27,665 nt of DNA from Thermoproteota archaeon (GTDB lineage Archaea > Korarchaeota > Korarchaeia > Korarchaeales > Korarchaeaceae). The translations under genes were made by a program, and so were the position numbers. A model generated the notes under the pieces. That model was not told where the DNA came from, made no database searches, and was given only the letters and a program-made list of their open reading frames with translations. The stretch spans positions 1-27,665 of the forward strand of contig WAOH01000168.1 of assembly GCA_015521385.1 (NCBI GenBank). The letters are read 5' to 3'. The first letter of the stretch is position 1, and each line of letters starts with the position of its first letter. Shown here in pieces: positions 21,537 to 27,665 of the stretch.

Positions 21537-21782
21537 TCATATGTCCTTTTTGAGGTACAGGGGTTCCTTCCCCTTCCAGATAGCAGCTATCCTGTGGTGG
21601 GGTATCTCCCTTCCGTCTCTTAGTACTATCCTGTCGCCCTTCACTTCTATCTCATCTCCTCTTACCTCTTCTAGGTTGTTTGGAGAGCCCCTGCTCACGA
21701 ACACTATTCTGAATTCTCTTGGTTCTAGCCTAGGATCCCAGATCATTGACTCCAGAATGGACCTGACCCTACCCTTCTTCAC
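21537..21782 (-). CDS. MJ1316-domain (DUF504/UPF0248) protein
   Basis: 81 residues of the UPF0248/DUF504 family, whose MJ1316 domain is predicted to recognise cyclic-phosphate or related RNA ends. Family pattern: GRVRSILESMIWDPRLEP, EFRIVFVSRGSPNN, a GDEIEVKGDRIVLRDGREIPHHRIAAIWKG block with the His-His-Arg of the signature, then PLYLKK. The frame also opens at TTG 21797, but GTG 21782 starts just where family members do and is about 26 nt from the A/T box (21804-21813), which suggests a leaderless GTG start. It is divergent from a metallophosphoesterase gene through a shared box. The activity is not experimentally settled. Confidence 0.8.
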   Translation of the reverse strand: MKKGRVRSILESMIWDPRLEPREFRIVFVSRGSPNNLEEVRGDEIEVKGDRIVLRDGREIPHHRIAAIWKGKEPLYLKKDI

Positions 21783-21803
21783 ATGAATTCCAAACAACGT
21801 AGT

Positions 21804-21813
21804 AGTTTAATTG
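21804..21813. promoter_or_regulatory. Shared A/T box of the MJ1316-domain and metallophosphoesterase promoters
   Basis: AGTTTAATTG, TTAA centred at 21808.5: about 26 nt from GTG 21782 (minus) and about 34 nt from ATG 21843 (plus). The only clear A/T box between them. Confidence 0.5.
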
Positions 21814-21842
21814 GATGATGAATATCCAGCACTAGGTTGAAA

Positions 21843-22562
21843 ATGAAGGTATTGGCAGTATCCGATGTACACGCACCTGTGTGGTTGAAAGACTTGGAGA
21901 ATGCCGTGAGTAAGGAGCAGAGGGGAGAGTATCTTGTCTTAGTGGCTGGTGACATGGTAGATAGAGGGAACTACAAGCAGTATCGACGGGTAGTGGATGT
22001 GCTGGAGAGCCTAGGAGATGTCAAGATAGTGGCCGTCTTCGGCAACGATGAGTACGACAGTGTGAAGGATGACATAAGGGCGGAGAATCCGGAGGTGACA
22101 TTTCTAGATGATGAGAGCATGACTCTGGAGGTAGAGGGTAGGAAAGTCGGCATCGTGGGATCTAGGGGGAGTTTGGAACTCCCCACTACTTGGCAGAAGA
22201 GGAACATACCGGGTATAGAGAAGATCTACAGTGAGAGGCTGCGCTTGATAGGCGAGATGCTCATGGATCTCAGGGAAAAGGTCGATGTAACAGTCCTCCT
22301 GACTCACTACGCCACGACCACTAAAACCATGAAGGGCGAAAATCCTAGAGCTTGGAGATACTTGGGCCACAGAGGATTCGAGAAGTACATGAGAGAGGGT
22401 CTCGTAGATGTGGCTATCCACGGACACGTTCACAATGGGAGTAAGATGGCAAAGGTCGGAAGCACCAGAGTGTACAATGTGGCCTTCCCGCTGTGGTGGA
22501 GGTTGGTCGAGATAGACCTGAGGAGTGAGCGCGTTTCTATAGAGGAGTTCCTGTCTAAATAA
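21843..22562 (+). CDS. Calcineurin-like metallophosphoesterase
   Basis: 239 residues with the complete metal-binding set of the calcineurin-like phosphoesterase superfamily: VSDVHAP, VAGDMVDRG, VFGNDEYD (the GNH motif with Asp), LLTHYATTT and AIHGHVHNGS. Substrate is unknown; such archaeal enzymes include 2',3'-cyclic phosphodiesterases and nucleotide phosphatases. TTG 21837 is two codons upstream of ATG 21843; ATG gives the typical MKVLAVSD start. It begins a unit with cutA (11-nt gap) and an E1-like gene. Confidence 0.87.
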   Translation: MKVLAVSDVHAPVWLKDLENAVSKEQRGEYLVLVAGDMVDRGNYKQYRRVVDVLESLGDVKIVAVFGNDEYDSVKDDIRAENPEVTFLDDESMTLEVEGRKVGIVGSRGSLELPTTWQKRNIPGIEKIYSERLRLIGEMLMDLREKVDVTVLLTHYATTTKTMKGENPRAWRYLGHRGFEKYMREGLVDVAIHGHVHNGSKMAKVGSTRVYNVAFPLWWRLVEIDLRSERVSIEEFLSK

Positions 22563-22576
22563 GGGGTGATCTCCTG
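22563..22576 (+). promoter_or_regulatory. cutA: Ribosome-binding site and CTG start of cutA
   Basis: GGGGTGATCTC followed by CTG. GGTGAT is a strong archaeal ribosome-binding site. The same G-rich leader, AGGGGTG(A/G)TCTCC, stands before the CTG of porG. Confidence 0.6.
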
Positions 22577-22882
22577 AGGATAATTCTGACGACTGTAGAA
22601 CGGGAGGAAGACGCGGAAAGGATAGCGAATTCCCTGTTGAATAGGAGATTAGCTGCCTGTATCTCTTTCTTCCCAGTCAGAAGCTCTTACTGGTGGGAGG
22701 GAAAGATAGAGACGGCTCAGGAACTCCTGCTTTTAATCAAGACCACAGACGAGTTGGTGGACGAACTGGTCGAGTATCTATCTGAGATACACCCTTACCA
22801 AGTTCCGGAGATAGCGGTTCTCCCTGTGGAGAAGGTGGGAGGGCCCTATGAGAGGTGGCTGAGAGATGTCACGCTACGATAG
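22574..22882 (+). CDS. cutA: CutA-family protein
   Basis: Small trimeric protein of the CutA1 family, linked to divalent-cation tolerance in bacteria; its true job is unsettled. Reading from CTG 22574 gives 102 residues, the normal size, and restores the first strand RIILTTVEREEDAERIANSL. Then come NRRLAACISFFPVRSSYWWEGKI, ELLLLIKTTDELVDELV, HPYQVPEIAVLPV and YERWL, all family marks. The first conventional start is TTG 22637, which would remove 21 conserved residues. The start is 11 nt after the metallophosphoesterase stop, and the 3' end overlaps the E1-like gene by 17 bp. Confidence 0.88.
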   Translation: MRIILTTVEREEDAERIANSLLNRRLAACISFFPVRSSYWWEGKIETAQELLLLIKTTDELVDELVEYLSEIHPYQVPEIAVLPVEKVGGPYERWLRDVTLR

Positions 22883-23585
22883 ACAGATCCCCCTCATAGG
22901 GGAGGAGGGTCAGAGTAGGCTTGGTGGCTCTCTCGTGGCCATCGTGGGGCTGGGGGGGATAGGATCTCCCCTAGCCCTCTACTTAGGGGGTGCCGGAGTT
23001 AACCTCAGGCTCATAGATGGAGATCTAGTTAGTTTAGACAACCTACACAGGCAAATTCTCTATGGAGAGGACGACGTGGGTCTACCCAAAGCTCTCGTGG
23101 CCGAGAGGGAGATCAGCAGGAGGAACAGGGAGATAAGGGTGGAGGGAATACCTGAACCTCTGACTAGGGATAACATCAACGATGTGCTCTCGGGAGTCGA
23201 CCTCATACTCGATGCAACGGACAACTTCGCAACTAGATACTTGATTAACGAGTATGCGGTATCGCACAGAGTTCCCTTCATATACTCGGCTATCTCGGGA
23301 TTTTACTTCGCTGTGACGTTTATAGTACCTGGGGAGACCCCCTGCCTGAGATGCATATTCCCGAACGTCCAAGATAGAGGGCCCGTTCCCGTCTTGGGAA
23401 TGACCCCAGCACAAGTCGCCTCAATAGCAGCTGCGGAGGCAGTGAAATATCTAGCTGGTATAGAGCCCTCCTTGAAAGGAAAATTGCTAATGGGGGATCT
23501 CAGGACGATGGAATACACGGAAGTAAAGGTGGAGAGGGATCCTAAATGCCCGGTCTGCAGCAGACTTTTCACTGGAGATCCTTGA
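22866..23585 (+). CDS. E1-like (MoeB/ThiF/HesA family) adenylating enzyme
   Basis: 239-residue enzyme of the ubiquitin-activating E1 superfamily, which adenylates the C-terminus of a ubiquitin-fold sulfur carrier. ATP site GLGGIGSP (28-35), IDGD (50-53), LHRQIL (60-65), GLPKALV (72-78), DATDNFATRYLINE (116-129) and two zinc knuckles, CLRC (160-163) and CPVC near the end. The segment after CIFP reads NVQDRGPVPVLG (167-178), where MoeB/ThiF/UbaA normally have a Cys before GVLG, so the adduct cysteine appears missing. ATG 22866 overlaps cutA. The only ubiquitin-fold protein seen here (6433-6663) lacks Gly-Gly; other carriers may be encoded elsewhere. Confidence 0.88.
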   Translation: MSRYDRQIPLIGEEGQSRLGGSLVAIVGLGGIGSPLALYLGGAGVNLRLIDGDLVSLDNLHRQILYGEDDVGLPKALVAEREISRRNREIRVEGIPEPLTRDNINDVLSGVDLILDATDNFATRYLINEYAVSHRVPFIYSAISGFYFAVTFIVPGETPCLRCIFPNVQDRGPVPVLGMTPAQVASIAAAEAVKYLAGIEPSLKGKLLMGDLRTMEYTEVKVERDPKCPVCSRLFTGDP

Positions 23586-25098
23586 TGTCCTTCCCCTCGT
23601 ATATGAAGCTCCTAAGTTTGGCTGGCAGCTCCTCGATCCTCACCCTCACCTGTTCCATCGTGTCCCTGTCCCTGACGGTGACAGTCCCGTCCTCCAGCGT
23701 CTGATGATCTATAGTTACGCAGGCAGGGGTGCCCACTTCGTCCATCCTCCTGTACCTCCTTCCTATAGTCCCGGATTCGTCGTAGAAGGCCAAGAAACCC
23801 TCGGACATCAACATCCTGTACACTTCCCTCGCCTTCTCGGGCATTCCGTCCTTCTTCATAAGCGGGAAGACCGCCACCTCGATGGGTGCTAAGTATCTAG
23901 GAAGCTGCAGCCAGACCCTCTCCTCATCCTCCCTGTAAGCGAGCATTAGTTCGTGAAACAGCACCCTGTCCAAGCCTATTGATGGTTCGTAGAGGTGAGG
24001 AAGGAACTTCCTCTTCCCGTCCGGACTGGTGACCCTAAGGTCATTCCCGGAGACCCTCATGTGGCCTGACAGATCGTAGTCGGTGCGGTAAGCGTTGTTG
24101 ACCAGCTCGACCCATCCCAAGTCTTCCGTGTAGACCTCCAGATCCCAGTGGGCCAGGGCGTAGTGGGCCTTCTCTCCCTCTATGAGCTCCCTGTATCGGA
24201 GCCTCTCCAGCGGGAAGCCCAGCACCTCGTTGAAGAATTTCTGGTACAGGACCAGCCAATAGGTTATGAGGTAGTTAATTGTGTAACCCGTCTCTAGGCC
24301 TTCTCTAGCTGTCATCTCGACTATCCTTCCCGTCTCCCGGTCCTCCCTCCTGAGGAACCTTATCTTGTAGTCCATGTAGGGCTCGAGCTTCTCCCGGTAC
24401 GCCTCGTCTGGATTATCGGGATCGAAGAAGACGTGGATCTCCAGCTGCTGGAACTCCCTCATTCTTATCAGAGCTCTTCTCGGAGAGATCTCGTTCCTGA
24501 AGACCCTCCCGACCTGCCCGAGGATGAAAGGTAGCTTACCCCTCATGGTCATGTAGGACTTCCTGAACTCCACGACGCTACCCTGTGTTGTTTCCGGCCT
24601 CAGAGCGGCATTGGGTTCATCTGCTTCGGCGCCTACGGCGAGGGTGAACATCAGATTGAACTTCTTTATCCCCGTCCACTCCTTGGAACCGCATTTGGGG
24701 CACTTAATCCCGTTCTCTATTACTATTCTCATTAACTCCTCGTCTGATAATCCCTCCAAGTTCTCCTCTATGCCCAGCGCCTCCTCTATCAGCTTGTCGA
24801 CCCTGAACCTCGAATGGCACCTCTTGCACTCTATCAGCTTGTCGAAGAAGTGTTCCAAGTGACCTGATGCCTCGAACACCTTGAGGGGCAGTATATTGGG
24901 CGTTTCTATCTCGTGCACCTCCTCTGGGAAGACGATCTCCCTCCTCCATAGCGATACTATCTTCTCCTTCATCCTGAGACCCAGAGGACCGTAGACGTAG
25001 AAACCTGCAGGGGCCCCAGCGTAGACATCTCTAGAAGAGGGCCAGAAGAAACCCCTTCTGGTGGCCAGCTCCACGACTTTATCGTACGTACCCTTCAT
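23569..25098 (-). CDS. glyS: Glycyl-tRNA synthetase (dimeric, archaeal/eukaryotic type)
   Basis: Class II synthetase that charges tRNA-Gly. 509 residues. Visible: ATRRGFFWPSSRDVYAGAPAGFYVYGPLG near the N-terminus, a zinc site of CKRCHSRF and CPKCGSKEW, the signature RPETTQGSVVEF, motif 2 VFRNEISPRRALIRMREFQQLE, and motif 3 EPSIGLDRVLFHEL, then the C-terminal anticodon-binding domain. All motifs are intact. The ATG lies 20 bp inside the end of the phosphoribosyltransferase gene, the last link of a secG-mazG-PRTase-glyS unit. The 3' end overlaps the convergent E1-like gene by 17 bp. Confidence 0.96.
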   Translation of the reverse strand: MKGTYDKVVELATRRGFFWPSSRDVYAGAPAGFYVYGPLGLRMKEKIVSLWRREIVFPEEVHEIETPNILPLKVFEASGHLEHFFDKLIECKRCHSRFRVDKLIEEALGIEENLEGLSDEELMRIVIENGIKCPKCGSKEWTGIKKFNLMFTLAVGAEADEPNAALRPETTQGSVVEFRKSYMTMRGKLPFILGQVGRVFRNEISPRRALIRMREFQQLEIHVFFDPDNPDEAYREKLEPYMDYKIRFLRREDRETGRIVEMTAREGLETGYTINYLITYWLVLYQKFFNEVLGFPLERLRYRELIEGEKAHYALAHWDLEVYTEDLGWVELVNNAYRTDYDLSGHMRVSGNDLRVTSPDGKRKFLPHLYEPSIGLDRVLFHELMLAYREDEERVWLQLPRYLAPIEVAVFPLMKKDGMPEKAREVYRMLMSEGFLAFYDESGTIGRRYRRMDEVGTPACVTIDHQTLEDGTVTVRDRDTMEQVRVRIEELPAKLRSFIYEGKDIKDLQ

Positions 25099-25660
25099 TT
25101 TCCACTACCCACCTCACTACATCATCAGGTACTCCCGCTTGCTTCAGTATCTCGTATATGTAATCTTGCCCCTTATCGCCGTACTTCGTGAAGAAGTACC
25201 TGACGGTCTCAGCGTACTCCCAGAAATATATCACCCAAGCATCGGTCTCCTCCGAGTAGTAATCCGGCTTGAACTTGCTCCAGGGCTTGTAGTGCATGGT
25301 GGCTGTCCTGACCTCCGCGGCCCCCTTCTCCTCCAAGTGCTTCTTGGCCACTATGAGGCTATCCCCTGTGTCAGCCACGTCGTCCACCAGAAGGACCTTC
25401 TTTCCATCCAATCTCGTGGGGAGGGGTTCCACAACCTCAGCGCCCTCCCTCATATCCAGGGCCTCATAGTGGGCCACTCTGATGCTCCTTATATCTCTCA
25501 CATCCAAGAAGTCGCTCAGGAGCCTAGCAATCACCACTCCCCCTCTGAGTATTGCTACTATCGTGTCGGGCTTGAATCCAGAGCTTATTACGGCATCCGC
25601 TAGCTTTCGGGCGTAGGTCAGCGCATCCTCGGGGGCCACATGTATGAACTTCATAGGCAT
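25079..25660 (-). CDS. Purine-type phosphoribosyltransferase (Gpt/Hpt-like)
   Basis: 193-residue PRTase, joining PRPP to a nucleobase (xanthine, guanine or hypoxanthine are the likely ones). The PRPP loop VLLVDDVADTGDSL and the early IVAILRGGVVIARLLSDFL loop with the conserved Arg-Gly are visible; MHYKPWSKFKPDYYSEETDAWVIYFWE is the base-binding C-terminal hood, with W-[V/I]-x-[F/Y]-x-W-E as in Gpt-like enzymes. The frame also reads upstream into mazG, but ATG 25660 has GGAGGTG 4 nt upstream. The MazG stop is at 25662, so the genes are coupled. Confidence 0.9.
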   Translation of the reverse strand: MPMKFIHVAPEDALTYARKLADAVISSGFKPDTIVAILRGGVVIARLLSDFLDVRDIRSIRVAHYEALDMREGAEVVEPLPTRLDGKKVLLVDDVADTGDSLIVAKKHLEEKGAAEVRTATMHYKPWSKFKPDYYSEETDAWVIYFWEYAETVRYFFTKYGDKGQDYIYEILKQAGVPDDVVRWVVENEGYVR

Positions 25661-25661
25661 C

Positions 25662-25958
25662 CTACACCTCCGGACACCTGCAGGGAATAGACCCGCACTT
25701 GGGGCATCCCTTCCCATACCTCTCCACGAAAGCAGACTCTAAATCAACAGAAAGAAGGTCAGCCAAACTTAGCAACCAAGCGAGGACGTCGGCGAACTCC
25801 TCCCTGAGGTTATCGTCGTCTGAGGTCCTCAGGGACCTGAAAAGCTCTCCGAGTTCCTCTCCGAGGTGGAGAGCCGTTCCCTTGACACCTCTCTTGCGAT
25901 CTCTCTCACCGTATATCTTTCTTATCAGTTCTTGGGCCTCGGATATCCTCATTGGCAT
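25662..25958 (-). CDS. MazG-like nucleotide pyrophosphohydrolase with C-terminal Cys cluster
   Basis: 98-residue MazG/all-alpha NTP-pyrophosphatase domain, which removes unusual or excess nucleoside triphosphates. The metal site is HLGEELGELFRSL (Glu residues) and EEFADVLAWLLSLADLLSVDL (Glu and Asp). The C-terminus, GCPKCGSIPCRCPEV, adds four cysteines in a likely zinc knuckle seen in some archaeal MazG proteins. The ATG at 25958 is 9 nt past the secG stop, with AGGT upstream. Coupled to the PRTase gene downstream; nucleotide clean-up next to salvage is a sensible pairing. Confidence 0.85.
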   Translation of the reverse strand: MPMRISEAQELIRKIYGERDRKRGVKGTALHLGEELGELFRSLRTSDDDNLREEFADVLAWLLSLADLLSVDLESAFVERYGKGCPKCGSIPCRCPEV

Positions 25959-25967
25959 TACCTGCTC

Positions 25968-26129
25968 TCACATGAGCTGAAGGGCTATTATGACGACGCC
26001 GGTCACCACGGACAGCAGGACAGGGAACCACTTAGGGACCTTAAAGCCGCCTGCCTCGTCTGTGCTGAAGGTCAAGATACCAGCAACGGACATCGGCATG
26101 AAGCTCTTATCCTTCTTACCCTTGGGCAT
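25968..26129 (-). CDS. secG: Preprotein translocase subunit SecG (Sec61-beta)
   Basis: 53-residue single-pass tail-anchored component of the SecYEG/Sec61 channel. KDKSFMPMSVAGILTFSTDE is the Sec61-beta cytoplasmic segment, followed by FKVPKWFPVLLSVVTGVVIIALQLM, the transmembrane helix. The frame opens 29 codons further upstream, but ATG 26129 (MPKGKKDKSF) is the normal N-terminus and has GGGGAT upstream. Heads a unit with mazG, the PRTase and glyS. Its promoter box is shared with the divergent nuclease gene. Confidence 0.9.
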   Translation of the reverse strand: MPKGKKDKSFMPMSVAGILTFSTDEAGGFKVPKWFPVLLSVVTGVVIIALQLM

Positions 26130-26161
26130 GTTATCCCCGCGCTCGGCGAACTGGACCACAC

Positions 26162-26171
26162 TAATAAATTT
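26162..26171. promoter_or_regulatory. Shared A/T box of the secG and beta-CASP-like nuclease promoters
   Basis: TAATAAATTT. The plus-strand element centres about 26 nt from ATG 26191 (leaderless). On the minus strand AAATTTATTA predicts a start near 26142, a short leader before ATG 26129. No TTAA core here. Confidence 0.5.
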
Positions 26172-26190
26172 GTAATGGTGGGTTCGGGAG

Positions 26191-27117
26191 ATGAGGATAA
26201 GGTTCAGAAACGGCATAGAGATCGACTGCGGGGATAGGCTGCTCCTGGATCCAGTAAGGACATTGAGGGACGTTCCTTCTCTCGTATCCCACGCCCATTC
26301 CGATCACGTGCCCAAGGATATAGGCCACCCTTCGGGGAGGGTCTTGGCCACTGAGGGGACCGCGGCATTAATCGAGAGGAGGTACGGTGATGGGACAGTG
26401 GAGGTGATCCACTACAATGAGGGCATAGAACTGGGTCCCTTCGAGGTGTATGCCTTCCCGGCCGGACACATATACGGGTCCGCCGGGTTCCTGATAAACT
26501 GCGGGGGTAAGACCGTATTCTACACGGGCGATGTTAATCCCCTCGGTGGGCTCACGGTGGAGAGTCCCGCTAGGATCCCAAGCTCCGATGTACTGGTAGT
26601 CGAGTCCACTTACGGGCATCCCAGATATAGGTTCCCCGATCCCTACAAAGTAAGAACTGATATAGCTAAGTGGGTCGCAGAGGAGGTGTCCTCCGGTAGA
26701 TCACCCGTCATAGAGGCCTACCTAGTGGGAAAGTCCCAAGAGGTAATCGCTCTTCTGAACAAGTACACTAACGTGGAGGTCGTCGTTTCCGAAAGGGTCG
26801 CTGAAGTGAGTGAACCACTAAAAGAGAGATTCGGACTCCAATACACCACCTCCCCCGAGGGACCCCATGTCCTAGTGACCCATAGGGCTAGGACCAACGG
26901 AAAGGCGAGGGTGACAGGCTGGGCCCTCTTCTCCAAGAGGAGAGAGGACTTCCCCTTAAGCGCCCACGCTGACTTCGACGGTCTGGTGAGCATAGTTATG
27001 GGCACCAACCCGGAGAGGGTGCTGACGGTCTACGGGTTCAGCGAGGAATTCGCTAGGTGGTTGAAAAAATGGGGGATTGATGCTCAGCCGCTTGGAGGAG
27101 AATGGGTGGAGCTCTGA
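26191..27117 (+). CDS. Metallo-beta-lactamase-fold nuclease (mRNA 3'-end processing factor-like)
   Basis: 308-residue metallo-beta-lactamase/beta-CASP type protein (COG1236-like, related to CPSF and Snm1 nucleases). Metal motifs are visible: SHAHSDHVP (33-41), AFPAGHIYGSAGF, VFYTGDVN and VVESTYGHP, plus the later SAHADFDGL histidine. Substrate is RNA or DNA ends, unknown which. The protein is shorter than archaeal aCPSF1 and lacks KH domains. ATG 26191 fits leaderless spacing. The 3' end is 6 bp from the Lrp gene on the other strand. Confidence 0.87.
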   Translation: MRIRFRNGIEIDCGDRLLLDPVRTLRDVPSLVSHAHSDHVPKDIGHPSGRVLATEGTAALIERRYGDGTVEVIHYNEGIELGPFEVYAFPAGHIYGSAGFLINCGGKTVFYTGDVNPLGGLTVESPARIPSSDVLVVESTYGHPRYRFPDPYKVRTDIAKWVAEEVSSGRSPVIEAYLVGKSQEVIALLNKYTNVEVVVSERVAEVSEPLKERFGLQYTTSPEGPHVLVTHRARTNGKARVTGWALFSKRREDFPLSAHADFDGLVSIVMGTNPERVLTVYGFSEEFARWLKKWGIDAQPLGGEWVEL

Positions 27118-27123
27118 CCCCGA

Positions 27124-27621
27124 TCACTTCTTCTTGGTAGTTATCCCTGGTATCTCATCGGGGACCACGGACGGTCTCTCCTTGACTGTGTCGAGGACGA
27201 GAGATGTGTTCGTGTCCCTGAGACCGGGTATGCTCTGAATCTTCCGGAGTATGTCGTTCAGCTCTGACTGGCTGCCGGCTATGACCTTGAGAACCACATC
27301 GTACTGTCCGGTTATCTCGTGCACCTCCAGTACCGAGTTGCCCAAGAGTTCTACTACCTTCTTGGCCACATCCGTGTGTTTGCCCGGTTCCGTTTCTAAC
27401 AAGATTATATACTTGTTTCCCTTACCGAGTTTAGCGTGGTCGACGAGAGCGGTGTATCCCTTTATTATACCGAGTTCCTCGAGCTTCCTGACCTTCTTCA
27501 TCACACCAGCAGGGCTCATTCCGAGCTCTCTGGCTATCTGGGTGTAGGTTATCCTTCCATTCTCCACCAGTTTCCTCAGTATCTCTATCTCCTTCGCGGT
27601 TATTCCCTTTACTCTAGGCAT
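27124..27621 (-). CDS. Lrp/AsnC-family transcriptional regulator
   Basis: 165-residue feast/famine regulator. The N-terminal helix-turn-helix spans about 8-50 (KEIEILRKLVENGRITYTQIARELGMSPAGVMKKVRKLEELGIIKGY). The RAM ligand/oligomer domain covers about 65-145 (YIILLETEPGKHTDVAKKVVELLG, EITGQYDVVLKVIAGS), and a charged tail ends in TTKKK. Length is typical, with an extended tail. Ligand is not readable. ATG 27621 follows GGGGGTGTTATCTC. Target genes cannot be inferred from position alone. Confidence 0.92.
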   Translation of the reverse strand: MPRVKGITAKEIEILRKLVENGRITYTQIARELGMSPAGVMKKVRKLEELGIIKGYTALVDHAKLGKGNKYIILLETEPGKHTDVAKKVVELLGNSVLEVHEITGQYDVVLKVIAGSQSELNDILRKIQSIPGLRDTNTSLVLDTVKERPSVVPDEIPGITTKKK

Positions 27622-27665
27622 GAGATAACACCCCCACAGCGCCGTCCTAGGGGATGGGGAGTCGA

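Noticed and set aside
25061..25603. Plus-strand open frame opposite the phosphoribosyltransferase
   Set aside because: No recognisable domain, and the minus frame carries a full PRPP motif.
26181..26200. GGTTCG-like string suggesting a tRNA T-arm
   Set aside because: No matching stems or anticodon arm nearby, and it runs into a well-supported start codon.
26130..26216. Upstream extension of secG by 29 codons
   Set aside because: It crosses the promoter and the divergent gene start; SecG proteins are about 50-60 residues and begin at the basic MPKGKK segment.
1..27665. Mobile element, CRISPR array or prophage
   Set aside because: No transposase, integrase, direct-repeat array or phage gene was seen; all genes are compact housekeeping-type.

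Overview
The window looks like a piece of chromosome from a thermophilic archaeon. The information-processing genes are archaeal: RadA recombinase, Sec61-beta/SecG, archaeal glycyl-tRNA synthetase, two PAC2-family proteasome assembly chaperones and a TtuA/Ncs6 tRNA thiolase. Metabolism includes archaeal ApgM phosphoglycerate mutase and four-subunit 2-oxoacid:ferredoxin oxidoreductase. Promoters are A/T boxes about 25 nt upstream of start codons, often with leaderless starts. AGG/AGA arginine and ATA isoleucine codons are common. A protein disulfide oxidoreductase suggests thermophily. A TACK-group lineage such as Korarchaeota is my guess; nothing in the window proves it. No mobile element, CRISPR array, rRNA or tRNA was seen, and no stretch over 300 bases lacks a gene.

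Layout: 1-2625 (mostly minus) holds a truncated aminotransferase, a flippase-like membrane protein and a PfkB sugar/nucleoside kinase coupled to thymidylate kinase. From 3261 (plus) come PRPP synthase, a small membrane protein and RadA. Next are a hexapeptide acyltransferase (minus) and a ubiquitin-fold protein coupled to TtuA (plus). ApgM (minus) is divergent from an operon of PAC2, PadR regulator, DUF354 and an orphan ORF (plus). A flavin disulfide reductase (minus) is divergent from a second PAC2 gene. SPFH and DUF296 genes (plus) converge on PDO-SurE (minus). An ECF-type S component is followed by a 211-bp gap full of inverted repeats and then porGDAB. From 20678 come a zinc ribbon with an acidic tail, a DsbB-like protein, an MJ1316-domain protein (all minus), and metallophosphoesterase-CutA-E1-like (plus). 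SecG-MazG-phosphoribosyltransferase-GlyRS (minus), a beta-CASP-like nuclease (plus) and an Lrp regulator (minus) close the window.

Connections: nucleotide supply recurs (thymidylate kinase, PRPP synthase, SurE, MazG, a phosphoribosyltransferase, PfkB). Sulfur/ubiquitin-fold chemistry recurs (ubiquitin-fold protein, TtuA, E1-like protein), as does thiol redox (PDO, DsbB, disulfide reductase).

Most unusual points: (1) porG and cutA appear to start at CTG, each behind a near-identical G-rich leader, and radA may start at ATA. (2) Several divergent pairs appear to share one A/T box placed about 25 nt from both start codons. (3) RadA has Lys where relatives have the ATP-cap Asp, and Val where they have the Phe of the polymerisation motif. 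(4) The ubiquitin-fold protein lacks a C-terminal Gly-Gly and the E1-like protein lacks the usual adduct cysteine. (5) The zinc ribbon has a duplicated Trp/Glu tail.
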